17,359 nucleotides of DNA. Source: JBBRYB01 sp038238115 (GTDB taxonomy: Bacteria; Actinomycetota; Actinomycetes; Propionibacteriales; Nocardioidaceae). Positions 1-6,171 of this stretch are shown here, piece after piece. A program made the position numbers and the translations under genes. The stretch's first letter is position 1. Each line of letters starts with the position of its first letter. The notes under the pieces are model-generated. The model did no database searches, was not told where the DNA came from, and saw nothing but the letters and a program-made list of their open reading frames with translations. The DNA is taken from positions 1 to 17,359 of the forward strand of contig JBBRYB010000057.1 of assembly GCA_038238115.1 (NCBI GenBank). Direction: 5' to 3'.

Positions 1-35
1 ACAGGGCGTGGTCGAGCGGTTCCGTGCCGTCGTGG

Positions 36-224
36 TCATGAAAGGTCGTGCCGGCCGGAGTCGTCCGAACTGGCTACGGCCGTAGCCAGTGTGAGCAGCT
101 CCATACCGGTCATGCCGAGCGACGAGGCGATCCGGTCGATGCGCCGGCGCACCGTCGACGGTGAGCAACCCAGGATCAGCGCAGCCTCGTCCAGCGTCAC
201 CGGGTCGATCGGTCGCTCAGGCAT
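36..224 (-). CDS. Small helix-turn-helix DNA-binding protein
   Basis: A 62-residue protein beginning MPERPIDPVTLDE. Residues about 9-32 read as a helix-turn-helix: a TLDEAALILGCS helix, a turn, then a PSTVRRRIDRI recognition helix rich in arginine. This is the layout of excisionase-like or helix-turn-helix regulators that open with a rule such as 'domain entry, then SxxTVRRRI'. The frame stays open upstream to a start at 374, but the extra 50 residues have no recognisable content, so the internal ATG at 224 is preferred. No strong ribosome binding site precedes it, so the start is uncertain. Its position at the end of an integrated element fits a recombination directionality factor or a small repressor. 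That role is inferred, not shown. Confidence 0.5.
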   Translation of the reverse strand: MPERPIDPVTLDEAALILGCSPSTVRRRIDRIASSLGMTGMELLTLATAVASSDDSGRHDLS

Positions 225-612
225 AGGCGCATGTTGCCAGATTCCGAGCCGGGTAACGGGTAAGGCACTCGCCAACGGGTATAGGTCCACCACTGCTCGA
301 GGGCAGGTTGAGATGTCACCCGGGTGGAGGTTCCCGGCGTAGAGATCGACTGCGCCGGGGGCCGCCTCCGCCAAGCTATCTGTCCAAGCGCCGCCGGGTC
401 GACCGGTTGGGGCGCTCAGGCCTCAGCTGAGCCGCGGGAAGCCAGTCGAGATGCACCGCCCCAACTCCCACGCTGTAGCGCACGAACGCCAGCGACGTGG
501 CCCGGATACCATTCGCCGTCTCGTCGCACCAGCACGGCCCGGTGAGGGCTCACGTGGCGCACGCCTGGCATGGGCCGAGGCTACGGGTCTATGCCGGGAT
601 ATACCGGCCGGA
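225..612. other. Non-coding stretch with one short hairpin
   Basis: No frame here looks like a protein. A 6-bp perfect stem, GCTCAG at 414-419 pairing with CTGAGC at 427-432 around a 7-nt loop, could form a hairpin downstream of the DUF6221 gene on the minus strand. It lacks a T tract, so a terminator role is only possible. Nothing else stands out. Confidence 0.3.
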
Positions 613-927
613 TCACTTCTCCATCTTGGTTGGGTGTTCGGGTGCGGCCTGGCCGAACGGCCTGCGCCACTTCATATCAAAATCAGGGTGAGACTCGTAG
701 GCGTGGCTGAGGACCATTAGCGTCACGCAGGGCCAGCCGTCGTCGCAGCCGACACACTCCGGTCTCGGCGGAGGCTGGTGTCGGTCGACCGGGGGCAGCA
801 GCATCCGTCGGTGGTAGAACATCTGCCGGGCCTTCGCCTCATACTCGTTCTGCTCGCGGAGTGTGGAGGCGGCGGTGCGGTCCTCATCCAGGCGCTCTGT
901 CAAGAAGTTCCACAGGCGCACGCTCAT
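613..927 (-). CDS. DUF6221 family protein
   Basis: A 104-residue soluble protein. The N-terminal part (MSVRLWNFLTERLDEDRTAA) is a predicted amphipathic helix with the LxxRLDED pattern typical of DUF6221. A charged helical segment follows at residues 20-45. The C-terminal signature has CVGCDDGWPC at about 58-67 and a YESHPDFDMKWR motif at about 76-87, again characteristic of this family. DUF6221 is an uncharacterised actinobacterial family often found in phage-derived and integrative regions; no function is known to me. The ATG at 925-927 overlaps the TGA of the upstream membrane-protein gene (ATGA), so translation is probably coupled. The paired cysteines and histidine could bind a metal, but this is only a guess. 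Confidence 0.8.
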   Translation of the reverse strand: MSVRLWNFLTERLDEDRTAASTLREQNEYEAKARQMFYHRRMLLPPVDRHQPPPRPECVGCDDGWPCVTLMVLSHAYESHPDFDMKWRRPFGQAAPEHPTKMEK

Positions 928-1289
928 GGACCCTCCCAGCCTTGTTCACGCCACGTCTCCATCGAACCTTCCATGCATCCTCTTACCCACTGCTCACCAT
1001 TACCCCATTTGCAGACGAACTTGAAGAGAACACTGCGGTGGAACTCCTTGCTTTCGCCTGGAGCCAACCAGTACGGCGGGTTCGCCAGCCCGTAGTCGTA
1101 GCCGCGCAGCCACTGAGCTGAGTCGTAGCCGGTAGGGCTCGGCTCGTATGGCTGCGAGCTCATCGCGACGCCGACGACGACGACCACCACGACCAGCAGC
1201 ACCACGCTGGCAATGACGGCCCACTGCGCCACAGTCGGGCCGGTGGGCTTGGTCGTGCGAACCGGTGGCCCCGGCGCGATGACGCTCAT
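924..1289 (-). CDS. One-TM protein with Cys-containing exported domain
   Basis: A 121-residue protein. The first 21 residues are proline- and threonine-rich. A strong membrane segment at about 22-43 contains a long run of valines. The rest, about 78 residues, should lie outside the cell. This domain has a GYDYGLANPPYW motif, two cysteines (in FVCKWG and RGCMEG) that could form a disulfide, and a tryptophan-rich C terminus. The start at 1289 is chosen because GGAGG lies 4 nt upstream; the frame extends 17 residues further without support. The stop overlaps the DUF6221 start by 4 nt, so the two genes are very likely one transcription unit. I do not recognise the family. Within the mobile element it is an accessory gene of unknown role. 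Confidence 0.7.
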   Translation of the reverse strand: MSVIAPGPPVRTTKPTGPTVAQWAVIASVVLLVVVVVVVGVAMSSQPYEPSPTGYDSAQWLRGYDYGLANPPYWLAPGESKEFHRSVLFKFVCKWGNGEQWVRGCMEGSMETWREQGWEGP

Positions 1290-1378
1290 GATGCCTCCGT
1301 GGTGTGGTCCTGCAAAGTTTGGCAGCCACGGAGGCGGCATGTAGGCGGTTCAGCGGCCAATTGTCCTTTGGCTGGCGT

Positions 1379-1398
1379 CCCCGGTTCTCCGACCGGGG
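1379..1398. terminator. Perfect 7-bp hairpin near the element end
   Basis: CCCCGGT at 1379-1385 pairs perfectly with ACCGGGG at 1392-1398 around a 6-nt loop. It lies between the divergent element genes and the attachment site. No T tract follows on either strand, so it could be a GC-type terminator insulating the element, or part of the recombination site architecture. The right arm overlaps the first GGGGCACA repeat. Confidence 0.35.
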
Positions 1399-1425
1399 GG
1401 CACACCAGGGGCACAAGAGGGCACA
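1397..1425 (+). repeat. Three phased GGGGCACA-type direct repeats
   Basis: GGGGCACA occurs at 1397-1404 and 1408-1415, and GGGCACA at 1419-1425. The repeat starts are 11 and about 10 bp apart, close to one helical turn, so all copies face the same side of the DNA. They sit about 100 bp inside the tRNA half-site. Short phased direct repeats beside a core site are what arm-type binding sites for tyrosine integrases or excisionases look like. The binding role is inferred from spacing and position. Confidence 0.5.
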
Positions 1426-1528
1426 GGACGTCGAGAAACAACGGGGACTAGTGCGAGACACTGAGATTGATAATGGCAGGTCAGCGCCTCATGGGCGTGC
1501 ATACCCGCAGGTCAGCGAAGTGCCTGCA

Positions 1529-1577
1529 ACGGTTTCCTAAACCGTGTGTCGCAAGTTCGAATCTTGCCGGGGGCACC
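1529..1577 (+). tRNA. 3' half of tRNA-Arg(CCT): attachment-site scar
   Basis: The segment folds as the 3' part of a tRNA. The anticodon stem is ACGGT (1529-1533) with ACCGT (1541-1545), and the loop TTCCTAA gives anticodon CCT at 1536-1538. A 5-nt variable region follows. The T stem is GCAAG with CTTGC around the canonical loop TTCGAAT (1556-1562). The acceptor 3' strand is CGGGGGC at 1568-1574, then discriminator A and CC. Upstream there is no acceptor 5' strand (GCCCCCG expected) and no normal D arm; the bases at 1498-1504 cannot pair with the acceptor. A GCAGG/CCTGC stem at 1507-1527 superficially mimics a D stem. It is therefore not a functional tRNA but the 3' copy left by site-specific integration. 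Confidence 0.8.
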
Positions 1578-1989
1578 CTCTCGACCTGCGTCAAATGCGC
1601 TCTGAACAGGGACTTTACAATGCAGGTGAGTTGGCCGAATTTGTCACTGTCTGTCTTTGTCTGGCGCGAGAGACCGCTTCACGTGTGCTGAGCGTGTACT
1701 GGAGCCGAGCTCGCCACCCGATAGGTATGCCCTTGCTCGTAGGCCCCAACCGCAATGTTCCCCGCGCCGGACCGCTCACATCGCTCTGAACACAAGAGAG
1801 GCCATGGGCAGATGGAACGAGTGCCGAGGTGCGTCCGATTGTCGGCGGATTGGTACGCTATTCACGGCAGGGCCCGCCGCACGTGTATCAAGCGTGCCGG
1901 GAGATCCCGCACGTGTTGTCCGACCGCCTCAAGGTCGAGCACTTTCGTCAGTGCGTCAGGGTGCCGTGCCTCCGATTCCCGGCGAACCT
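1578..1989. other. Non-coding flank right of the attachment site
   Basis: About 410 bp between the tRNA scar and the sigma-factor promoter. It has somewhat lower GC than the rest, and the open frames crossing it have no protein-like composition. I see no RNA gene, repeat or clear terminator in it. It is probably the original chromosomal sequence downstream of the tRNA. Confidence 0.4.
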
Positions 1990-2017
1990 TTGACCCGTCT
2001 CGGAGCGTGTTTAGAGC
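1990..2017 (+). promoter_or_regulatory. Candidate promoter of the sigma-factor operon
   Basis: TTGACC at 1990-1995 is followed after 16 bp by TAGAGC at 2012-2017, about 45 bp before the sigma-factor ATG. The wider GAACCTTTGACCC block resembles the GAAC-type -35 elements of ECF sigma factors, so the operon may be autoregulated. No other promoter-like pair is visible near this start. Confidence 0.4.
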
Positions 2018-2062
2018 AGGGGGACCATCGGTTGCAGGTGGTTCGACCCGCAGGGAGGCGAC

Positions 2063-2593
2063 ATGCGACACGCGCACGACGTCACCGCGTTCAGTGAGTT
2101 CGTGGAAGCGCGCTCCTCGTCCCTGTTCCACACGGCCTACCTGATGGTCGGTGACCACCAGCTGGCCCAGGACCTGCTGCAGGAAGCCTTGGTCAAGACC
2201 TTGATCGCCTGGCCGCGACTGCGGGATCGCGGCAACGTGGACGCCTACACCCGACGGATCGTCGTGACGACGTCGATCTCGTGGCGGCGGCGCCGCTCCT
2301 TCCACGAGCGGCCCACCGGCACCCTTCCCCAGACGATCGGCCCGGACCCGGTCGAGGCCGTGGTCACCCATGACACCGTGATCGCGGCGCTACTGACCGT
2401 GCCACCCCGGCAGCGGGCCGCGATCGTGCTGCGCTACTACGAGGACCTCACCGAGGCCCAGACCGCCGACGTCTTGGGCTGCTCGGTGGGTGCGGTCAAG
2501 AGCCAGGTCGCGGCGGGGTTGAAGCGGCTGCGCGAGGTGCTCGGTGACACCTTCGACGAGACCGTGACGAGTGAACGGGAGGCCACCCCATGA
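2063..2593 (+). CDS. SigE-family ECF RNA polymerase sigma factor
   Basis: A 176-residue group IV (ECF) sigma factor that directs RNA polymerase to a small regulon. Region 2 spans about residues 8-78 and includes LFHTAYLMVGD, the AQDLLQEALVKT core-binding/-10 helix and DAYTRRIVVTT. A short linker rich in Pro and Thr follows. Region 4 spans about 105-160, with PPRQRAAIVLRYYEDLTEAQ and the -35-reading helix-turn-helix CSVGAVKSQVAAGLKRLRE. Length and composition match the actinobacterial SigE-type subgroup. GGAGG lies 4 nt before the ATG. The stop overlaps the start of the membrane-protein gene (ATGA), a common arrangement for a sigma factor and its regulator. The target genes cannot be told from here. 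Confidence 0.93.
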   Translation: MRHAHDVTAFSEFVEARSSSLFHTAYLMVGDHQLAQDLLQEALVKTLIAWPRLRDRGNVDAYTRRIVVTTSISWRRRRSFHERPTGTLPQTIGPDPVEAVVTHDTVIAALLTVPPRQRAAIVLRYYEDLTEAQTADVLGCSVGAVKSQVAAGLKRLREVLGDTFDETVTSEREATP

Positions 2594-3744
2594 ACGAGTC
2601 CCTGGGCGACCTGCTACACCGCAGCGTCGAAGCGGTGCCCAAACCTCACCTGGATGTGGGTGAGCTCGTGGGACGGGCGGAGAGGCGCCAGCGGCAGCGC
2701 CGGCTTGTTTTGGTTGCGTGCACGACCGTCCTCGTCGCTGCGATCGTCGTCGGCTCCCTCGCGTTTCGGGGTGGTCAGCCTCGGCAGCTGCAGCCGGCAC
2801 CGGCCCCCTCCCCCAGCGTCGTGCACCCACCACAGCGCGTCGCGCGTCCGCTTGTGTACGCCGCCGGGAGGACGGTGCACGTGGGCGAGGACACCTTCGA
2901 GGCCGGGAAGAACGTGTTGTTTGTCGATGCCACCGACGACGGCGTGGTCTTCGTGACCGAAGACAGCGACCGGTGGTGGTACAGCGACACGTTGTGGTTC
3001 AACGACGGGTCGACCACCCAGGCGATCGGCCGGGTGGCGACCGAGCACATAGGCCTCTTCGATGTGTACACCGCCAACCCTGGCTCCTTGGTGGTCTGGG
3101 CCGAAGGAAAGCGCACGAACGCTTCGCCGGATCAGTTCGTCGTCTACGACACGTCACGGCACAAGGTGATGGATCGACTCCCGTTCACTGGCCTGTACAA
3201 CACCGTGCTCCACGTCGACGAGCGCCACATCTTCTTCAATCCCGACTCGGGAGCACCCGGCTGCTGGATGATCGACATCCATTACTGCAGGGACCCGTAC
3301 CTGCTGCGCTACGACGTGGCGTCTGGTGAGACTCGGAAGATCCCGCAGGCCACGTTCAAGGGCGAGCTACGCCCGGTCCCCCGCATGCTCATGCTGGCCG
3401 AGGCGCGAGGCGACACCGGGACGGTGTTCACCGCACGCGCCATGGCCCGCTTCAACCAAGTCGGGAGACTACTGGTCCCGGTCGACTCGAACGGTGACCC
3501 GACCGTCTTCAGGCGACCGACGGGCGAGCCGCTCGCGCTCCGCGTCCCTGCTGGCTACACCTCGCCTGGGGACGAGATGTCTGTGGTGCAGTGGATCGAC
3601 GACGATCGGCTCGTGCTGTTCCCGAACGAGGGCGGCGGCGATCTACCGGCCCAGGTGGGGGACCTGCTGGTGTGCAAGCTGCCCGACGGCCTGTGCCGCG
3701 TCGCGGTCCGCGCCTCGTCAACCCCCTACGTCGCCCCTGGTTGA
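2590..3744 (+). CDS. Membrane-anchored partner of the sigma factor (putative anti-sigma/sensor)
   Basis: A 384-residue single-pass membrane protein. Residues 1-38 form a short cytoplasmic tail ending in the basic ERRQRQRR stretch. The membrane segment is about 39-59. A Pro/Ser-rich linker (60-85) leads to an extracytoplasmic domain of about 300 residues. That domain has repeated beta-strand-like blocks such as VFVTEDSDRWW, LVVWAEG and LLRYDVASGE, reminiscent of a beta-propeller, and a few cysteines (GAPGCWM, HYCRD, LVCKL, GLCRV) that could pair. The 4-nt overlap with the sigma gene suggests it controls that sigma factor. The tail lacks the zinc motif HxxxCxxC of classic ZAS anti-sigma factors, so any binding mode would differ. 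Topology and pairing are seen; the anti-sigma function is inferred. Confidence 0.7.
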   Translation: MNESLGDLLHRSVEAVPKPHLDVGELVGRAERRQRQRRLVLVACTTVLVAAIVVGSLAFRGGQPRQLQPAPAPSPSVVHPPQRVARPLVYAAGRTVHVGEDTFEAGKNVLFVDATDDGVVFVTEDSDRWWYSDTLWFNDGSTTQAIGRVATEHIGLFDVYTANPGSLVVWAEGKRTNASPDQFVVYDTSRHKVMDRLPFTGLYNTVLHVDERHIFFNPDSGAPGCWMIDIHYCRDPYLLRYDVASGETRKIPQATFKGELRPVPRMLMLAEARGDTGTVFTARAMARFNQVGRLLVPVDSNGDPTVFRRPTGEPLALRVPAGYTSPGDEMSVVQWIDDDRLVLFPNEGGGDLPAQVGDLLVCKLPDGLCRVAVRASSTPYVAPG

Positions 3745-4125
3745 GGCCGCGGACCGACGCGCGCTCGACGATCGCGACGTTACCTCGCCCCCCGGTAGAC
3801 ATGCACCCAGCAGAACACAGGACCGCCACCCGAAGCCGCCAGAAGTTGTTACGGCCGGACGGACCGAAAGTTCAAACAGCCACGGAGCGCATGCCCACAG
3901 CCGTGCGTTGGGGTCCACGTCTAACGACCCCGTCGACGCTAACTCGGCCCCGAAGCATCGCGAACTCGGGCAGCACGCTACTCTGCGCGGGCTCCCCGGC
4001 TGCGGTCACCCTTGCACCGCCGCTTGATACGGCTGCCAGTTGACAGCAACGGACGTGTACAACGGAGTGACCTACGGCTGACTGGTACACCTTCGGCGAG
4101 AATCTGGTTCGGCAGTCTCCTGCCT
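3745..4125. other. Non-coding stretch after the sigma operon
   Basis: About 380 bp with no protein-like frame. A wide inverted pair, GTGTAC at 4055-4060 and GTACAC at 4085-4090, and a lone TTGACA at 4040-4045 without a matching -10 are present but not convincing. The stretch ends at the long palindrome next to the IS remnant. Confidence 0.35.
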
Positions 4126-4382
4126 CAGCCGCAGGCGACCCTGGTTGCTTGCGGCTGACCCTGTCCGCCGACCCGGTTCTCGCGCAACCGCACGAGCTCG
4201 GCGCGGTCGTCGCTGCTCAGGCCCTCCCTCCTGCCCTCATCGACGTCGCCCTGGGCCATCCAGCGGCGCAACCCAGACTCTGCGACGCCGAGATCGCGTG
4301 CGATCTGCGCGATCGGCTTCTCCTTCAGCCGGGCCAACTCGACCGCACGGCGGCGGAACTCAGGATCCCTCGGTAACGGCAT
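4125..4382 (-). pseudogene. Truncated IS3-family transposase OrfA
   Basis: Residues 1-70 match OrfA proteins of actinobacterial IS3 elements. They open with MPLPRDPEFRRRAVELARLK, then the helix-turn-helix IAQIARDLGVAESGLRRWM that binds the terminal repeats, then the linker DEGRREGLSSDDRAELVRLR. The expected leucine-zipper segment (RENRxLxxExxILxKA) is replaced after residue 71 by an unrelated tail ending at the palindrome. The start at 4382 has AGGAG 5 nt upstream. OrfB is absent, so no transposase can be made. The peptide might still bind related IS ends, which is speculation. Confidence 0.8.
4126..4157. repeat. 32-bp near-perfect palindrome (hairpin)
   Basis: CAGCCGCA at 4126-4133 pairs with TGCGGCTG at 4150-4157. 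The inner bases continue pairing (4134-4140 with 4143-4149) with two G-T wobbles, giving a 15-bp stem and a 2-nt turn that in RNA would open slightly. It sits just beyond the point where the IS3-family reading frame loses family resemblance. Possible roles are a bidirectional terminator between the convergent sigma operon and IS remnant, or a recombination hot spot. There is no T tract. Confidence 0.6.
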
Positions 4383-4447
4383 ACGGACTCCTCTCGAACA
4401 ACCAACGTCGCCCCACTCCAGATGTCCAGAAAGCCGGGAGCACTTCA
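4126..4447 (-). mobile_element. IS3-family insertion sequence remnant (left end only)
   Basis: The remnant keeps one terminal region and the first part of orfA. Upstream of the orfA start, the minus strand from 4447 begins TGAAGTGCTCCCGG, which has the 5' TG and the layout of IS3-family terminal inverted repeats, about 65 bp before the orfA ATG. No orfB (DDE integrase) and no second inverted repeat are present. The retained part is about 280 bp, against the usual 1.2-1.5 kb, so the element is immobile by itself. The exact right-hand breakpoint, about 4160-4170, is estimated from loss of protein resemblance. Confidence 0.6.
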
Positions 4448-4779
4448 ACCTCCATCGCAACCACCCTTGCTGACCATGCCCAACCCTGGACACAGCCCAC
4501 CAGGCGTCAGCGATCCGCCGTCACATCACTGTCAGGTATCTGATGGCACTCAACAGCCTGATCGGTCACCACCCGTGCGGCTACCTCGGGCGATGCCGTG
4601 CAACGTCATCGGGAAATCGTCGGGATGGACCGGGGTTACCACGTCGTTGTCCGGCGGGTACAGGTGCGGGTGCCCGCGTTGCTTAGCGACGGCTGCGGCG
4701 GCCATCATGGGCTTATGGGGTCAGGCAGGTGCTTGCCGCGTCGGAGGGACCTCGTCTTCGGATGCGGCTACGGCACGTG
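4448..4779. other. Non-coding stretch between IS remnant and DUF2071 gene
   Basis: About 330 bp. The forward frames here have proline-, serine- and arginine-rich shadow translations without domain character. No clear promoter, RNA gene or repeat is visible. TACGGC lies a few bases before the ATG at 4780 and might be a weak -10 element for that gene. Confidence 0.35.
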
Positions 4780-5562
4780 ATGGCGGGCGACTTCGCCGAC
4801 AGTGCGCCTGAGCCGGTACGGCCTGATGCTCCGGTGCTCGCCGGTTGGCAGATCATGCACCAGCACTGGAAGGACGTGGCGTTTCTGCATTGGCGGGTAA
4901 GCCCTACGAGGGTGGCGCCGCTACTGCCCCCCGGCACGACGCCGGATGTGTTCGATGGGAGCTCGTGGGTCGGGTTGATCCCGTTCCGCATGGTGGATGC
5001 GGGCCTGTTGCATGGGCCCGCGGTGCCCTGGTTGGGAACGTTCGCGGAAACGAACGTGCGCCTGTACGCGGTCGACGAGAACGGCCGTCGGGGTGTTGTC
5101 TTCTGCTCGCTTGACGCGTCCCGTCTCGGTGTAGTGCTCGGCGCCCGGGTCGTGTTCGGGTTGCCCTACTGCTGGGCGAGGATGGGGGTGCGACGAGTGG
5201 GGCCTGATATCGAGTACACGACAACACGCCGATGGCCCGGCGGGAGGGGTTGCACCGCCCGCATCGTGGTACGGCCAGAAAGCACCGTCGTGTCATGTGA
5301 GCCCTTAGCCGACTTCCTCACCGCCCGCTGGGGTCTGCACACTCGATGGGCGGGCCGGTCACTCTTCGTGCCCAACGAGCACCAGCGCTGGCCGCTTCAC
5401 CAAGCGACGTTGCAGCTTCTCCAGGAAGACCTCGTCGCGGCGGCCGGCCTACCCGGCATCACCGACAGACAACCCGACTCCGTGCTGTGGTCGGCTGGGG
5501 TACGCACTGCCTTCGGGGTACCGATCAACTCACGCCGCCCGCGCCCGCACAGTGAGTCCTGA
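4780..5562 (+). CDS. YqjF-like DUF2071 family protein
   Basis: A 260-residue cytoplasmic protein of the DUF2071 (YqjF) family, which is related in fold to acetoacetate decarboxylase. Family hallmarks are in order: MHQHWKDVAFLHWRV near residues 26-40, LLPPGTTPDVFDGSSWVGLI near 48-66, FAETNVRLY near 88-96, and GVVFCSLDASRLG then ARVVFGLPY near 105-130. The biochemical role of the family is not established. The frame extends 17 codons upstream, but the residues before MAGDF look non-native, so the ATG at 4780 is preferred; no good ribosome binding site precedes either choice. It appears to be a single-gene unit, followed by a hairpin at 5697. Confidence 0.85.
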   Translation: MAGDFADSAPEPVRPDAPVLAGWQIMHQHWKDVAFLHWRVSPTRVAPLLPPGTTPDVFDGSSWVGLIPFRMVDAGLLHGPAVPWLGTFAETNVRLYAVDENGRRGVVFCSLDASRLGVVLGARVVFGLPYCWARMGVRRVGPDIEYTTTRRWPGGRGCTARIVVRPESTVVSCEPLADFLTARWGLHTRWAGRSLFVPNEHQRWPLHQATLQLLQEDLVAAAGLPGITDRQPDSVLWSAGVRTAFGVPINSRRPRPHSES

Positions 5563-5696
5563 CCCAAGGCAACGGTGAAGATTCCGCGCTACGTGACCAG
5601 CGCAACGCGCCGGCATCGCGCTGCGAGCGCATTCAAAGGCTCCCCGGTGGATCGTTCCAGATGCCACCGCTTCTGGACATCGCTGAGGCGTTGTAA

Positions 5697-5724
5697 GGGC
5701 TTTGTCTTCCGGCTGAAGACGCCC
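5697..5724. terminator. Terminator-like hairpin downstream of the DUF2071 gene
   Basis: GTCTTC at 5704-5709 pairs perfectly with GAAGAC at 5715-5720 around a 5-nt loop. GGGC (5697-5700) and GCCC (5721-5724) extend the stem across a 3-nt TTT bulge. There is no T tract, so efficiency is unknown. The 5563-5874 gap around it holds no gene. Confidence 0.35.
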
Positions 5725-5862
5725 CCGCCGGGAAGTCTGGCAGAACGGCGACGAGGGTGGCGCGCACCGGATGCGTTCCCCCGTGGGAACACGACCTCGC
5801 CACCAGCTAAAGCCGTGCGTGTGTCGGTGGCGCATGTGCGCCTACGGGTGCGCTCCCCTTGC

Positions 5863-5868
5863 TACGGT
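5863..5868 (+). promoter_or_regulatory. TACGGT -10 element of a leaderless HTH gene remnant
   Basis: TACGGT is followed 6 nt later by the GTG at 5875. The TANNNT hexamer placed 6-7 nt before a start codon is the usual form of actinobacterial leaderless promoters. The same hexamer precedes the VOC gene. No clear -35 is present. Confidence 0.4.
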
Positions 5869-5874
5869 CTCTTT

Positions 5875-6125
5875 GTGGCTGAAGCTGAGGCACCACCACC
5901 GACCAACCTTGGCAGCGATCAAGGAGGTCAAGGACCCCGAGACGCGGCTGTCCCGCGTACACCGCGTTCGCGATCGCCACGTCACGGGTGAGCCGCAGCC
6001 CGGTCGAGGGACGCGGGCGGCCACGGTGGTCGAGTTGCGGTCGCAGCCGAACCCGCCGAAGTCTGCCACACGTCGCATGTGAGCGGGCTGTTCGAAGGCT
6101 CAAGTGCGCGAAAGAGGTCGCCACA
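5875..6125 (+). pseudogene. Frameshifted helix-turn-helix protein gene remnant
   Basis: A GTG start opens MAEAEAPPPTNL. After about 11 codons the protein-like sequence moves to the +1 frame: LAAIKEVKDPETRLSRV, then RAATVVELRSQPNPP. An in-frame TGA at 6080-6082 then interrupts a plausible second half of a helix-turn-helix, AGCSKAQVRERG. This order (short acidic/Pro lead, an 'I-x-x-V-x-D-P-x-T-R' helix, a 'TVVELRSQ' helix, then an HTH) resembles small actinobacterial DNA-binding proteins. One frameshift plus one stop means it is unlikely to be functional. The family assignment is from pattern memory and is tentative. Confidence 0.4.
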
Positions 6126-6171
6126 GCCGTCCTCGACGCCGTAGCACCAGACATTCACAGAGAGGCTTGCA

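Larger units (their letters stand above)
1..1577. mobile_element. Right end of a tRNA-Arg-integrated element (partial)
   Basis: This stretch carries only small minus-strand accessory genes (HTH protein, DUF6221 protein, one-TM protein) and ends exactly at a tRNA-Arg(CCT) 3' half with no matching 5' half. Integrative elements that use tRNA genes carry the tRNA 3' end, so insertion rebuilds a whole tRNA at one end and leaves a 3'-half duplicate at the other. The geometry here puts the element on the left and the old chromosome on the right. No integrase is visible, so it must lie outside the window or be lost. The left boundary is not in the window. The boundary at 1577 is well supported; the assignment of everything left of it to the element is inference. 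Confidence 0.6.

Noticed and set aside
1000..1461. Minus-strand frame crossing the phased repeats as a possible integrase C terminus
   Set aside because: No tyrosine-recombinase motif (R..HxxR..Y) is visible, and most of it is out of frame over the TM-protein gene.
1657..2097. A 146-codon plus-strand frame before the sigma factor
   Set aside because: Arg/Pro/Ala-rich translation with no secondary-structure pattern; it overlaps the sigma-factor start and its promoter.
4055..4090. GTGTAC / GTACAC inverted pair as an operator
   Set aside because: Arms of 6 bp are 24 bp apart, and no gene or promoter is near enough to be controlled by it.
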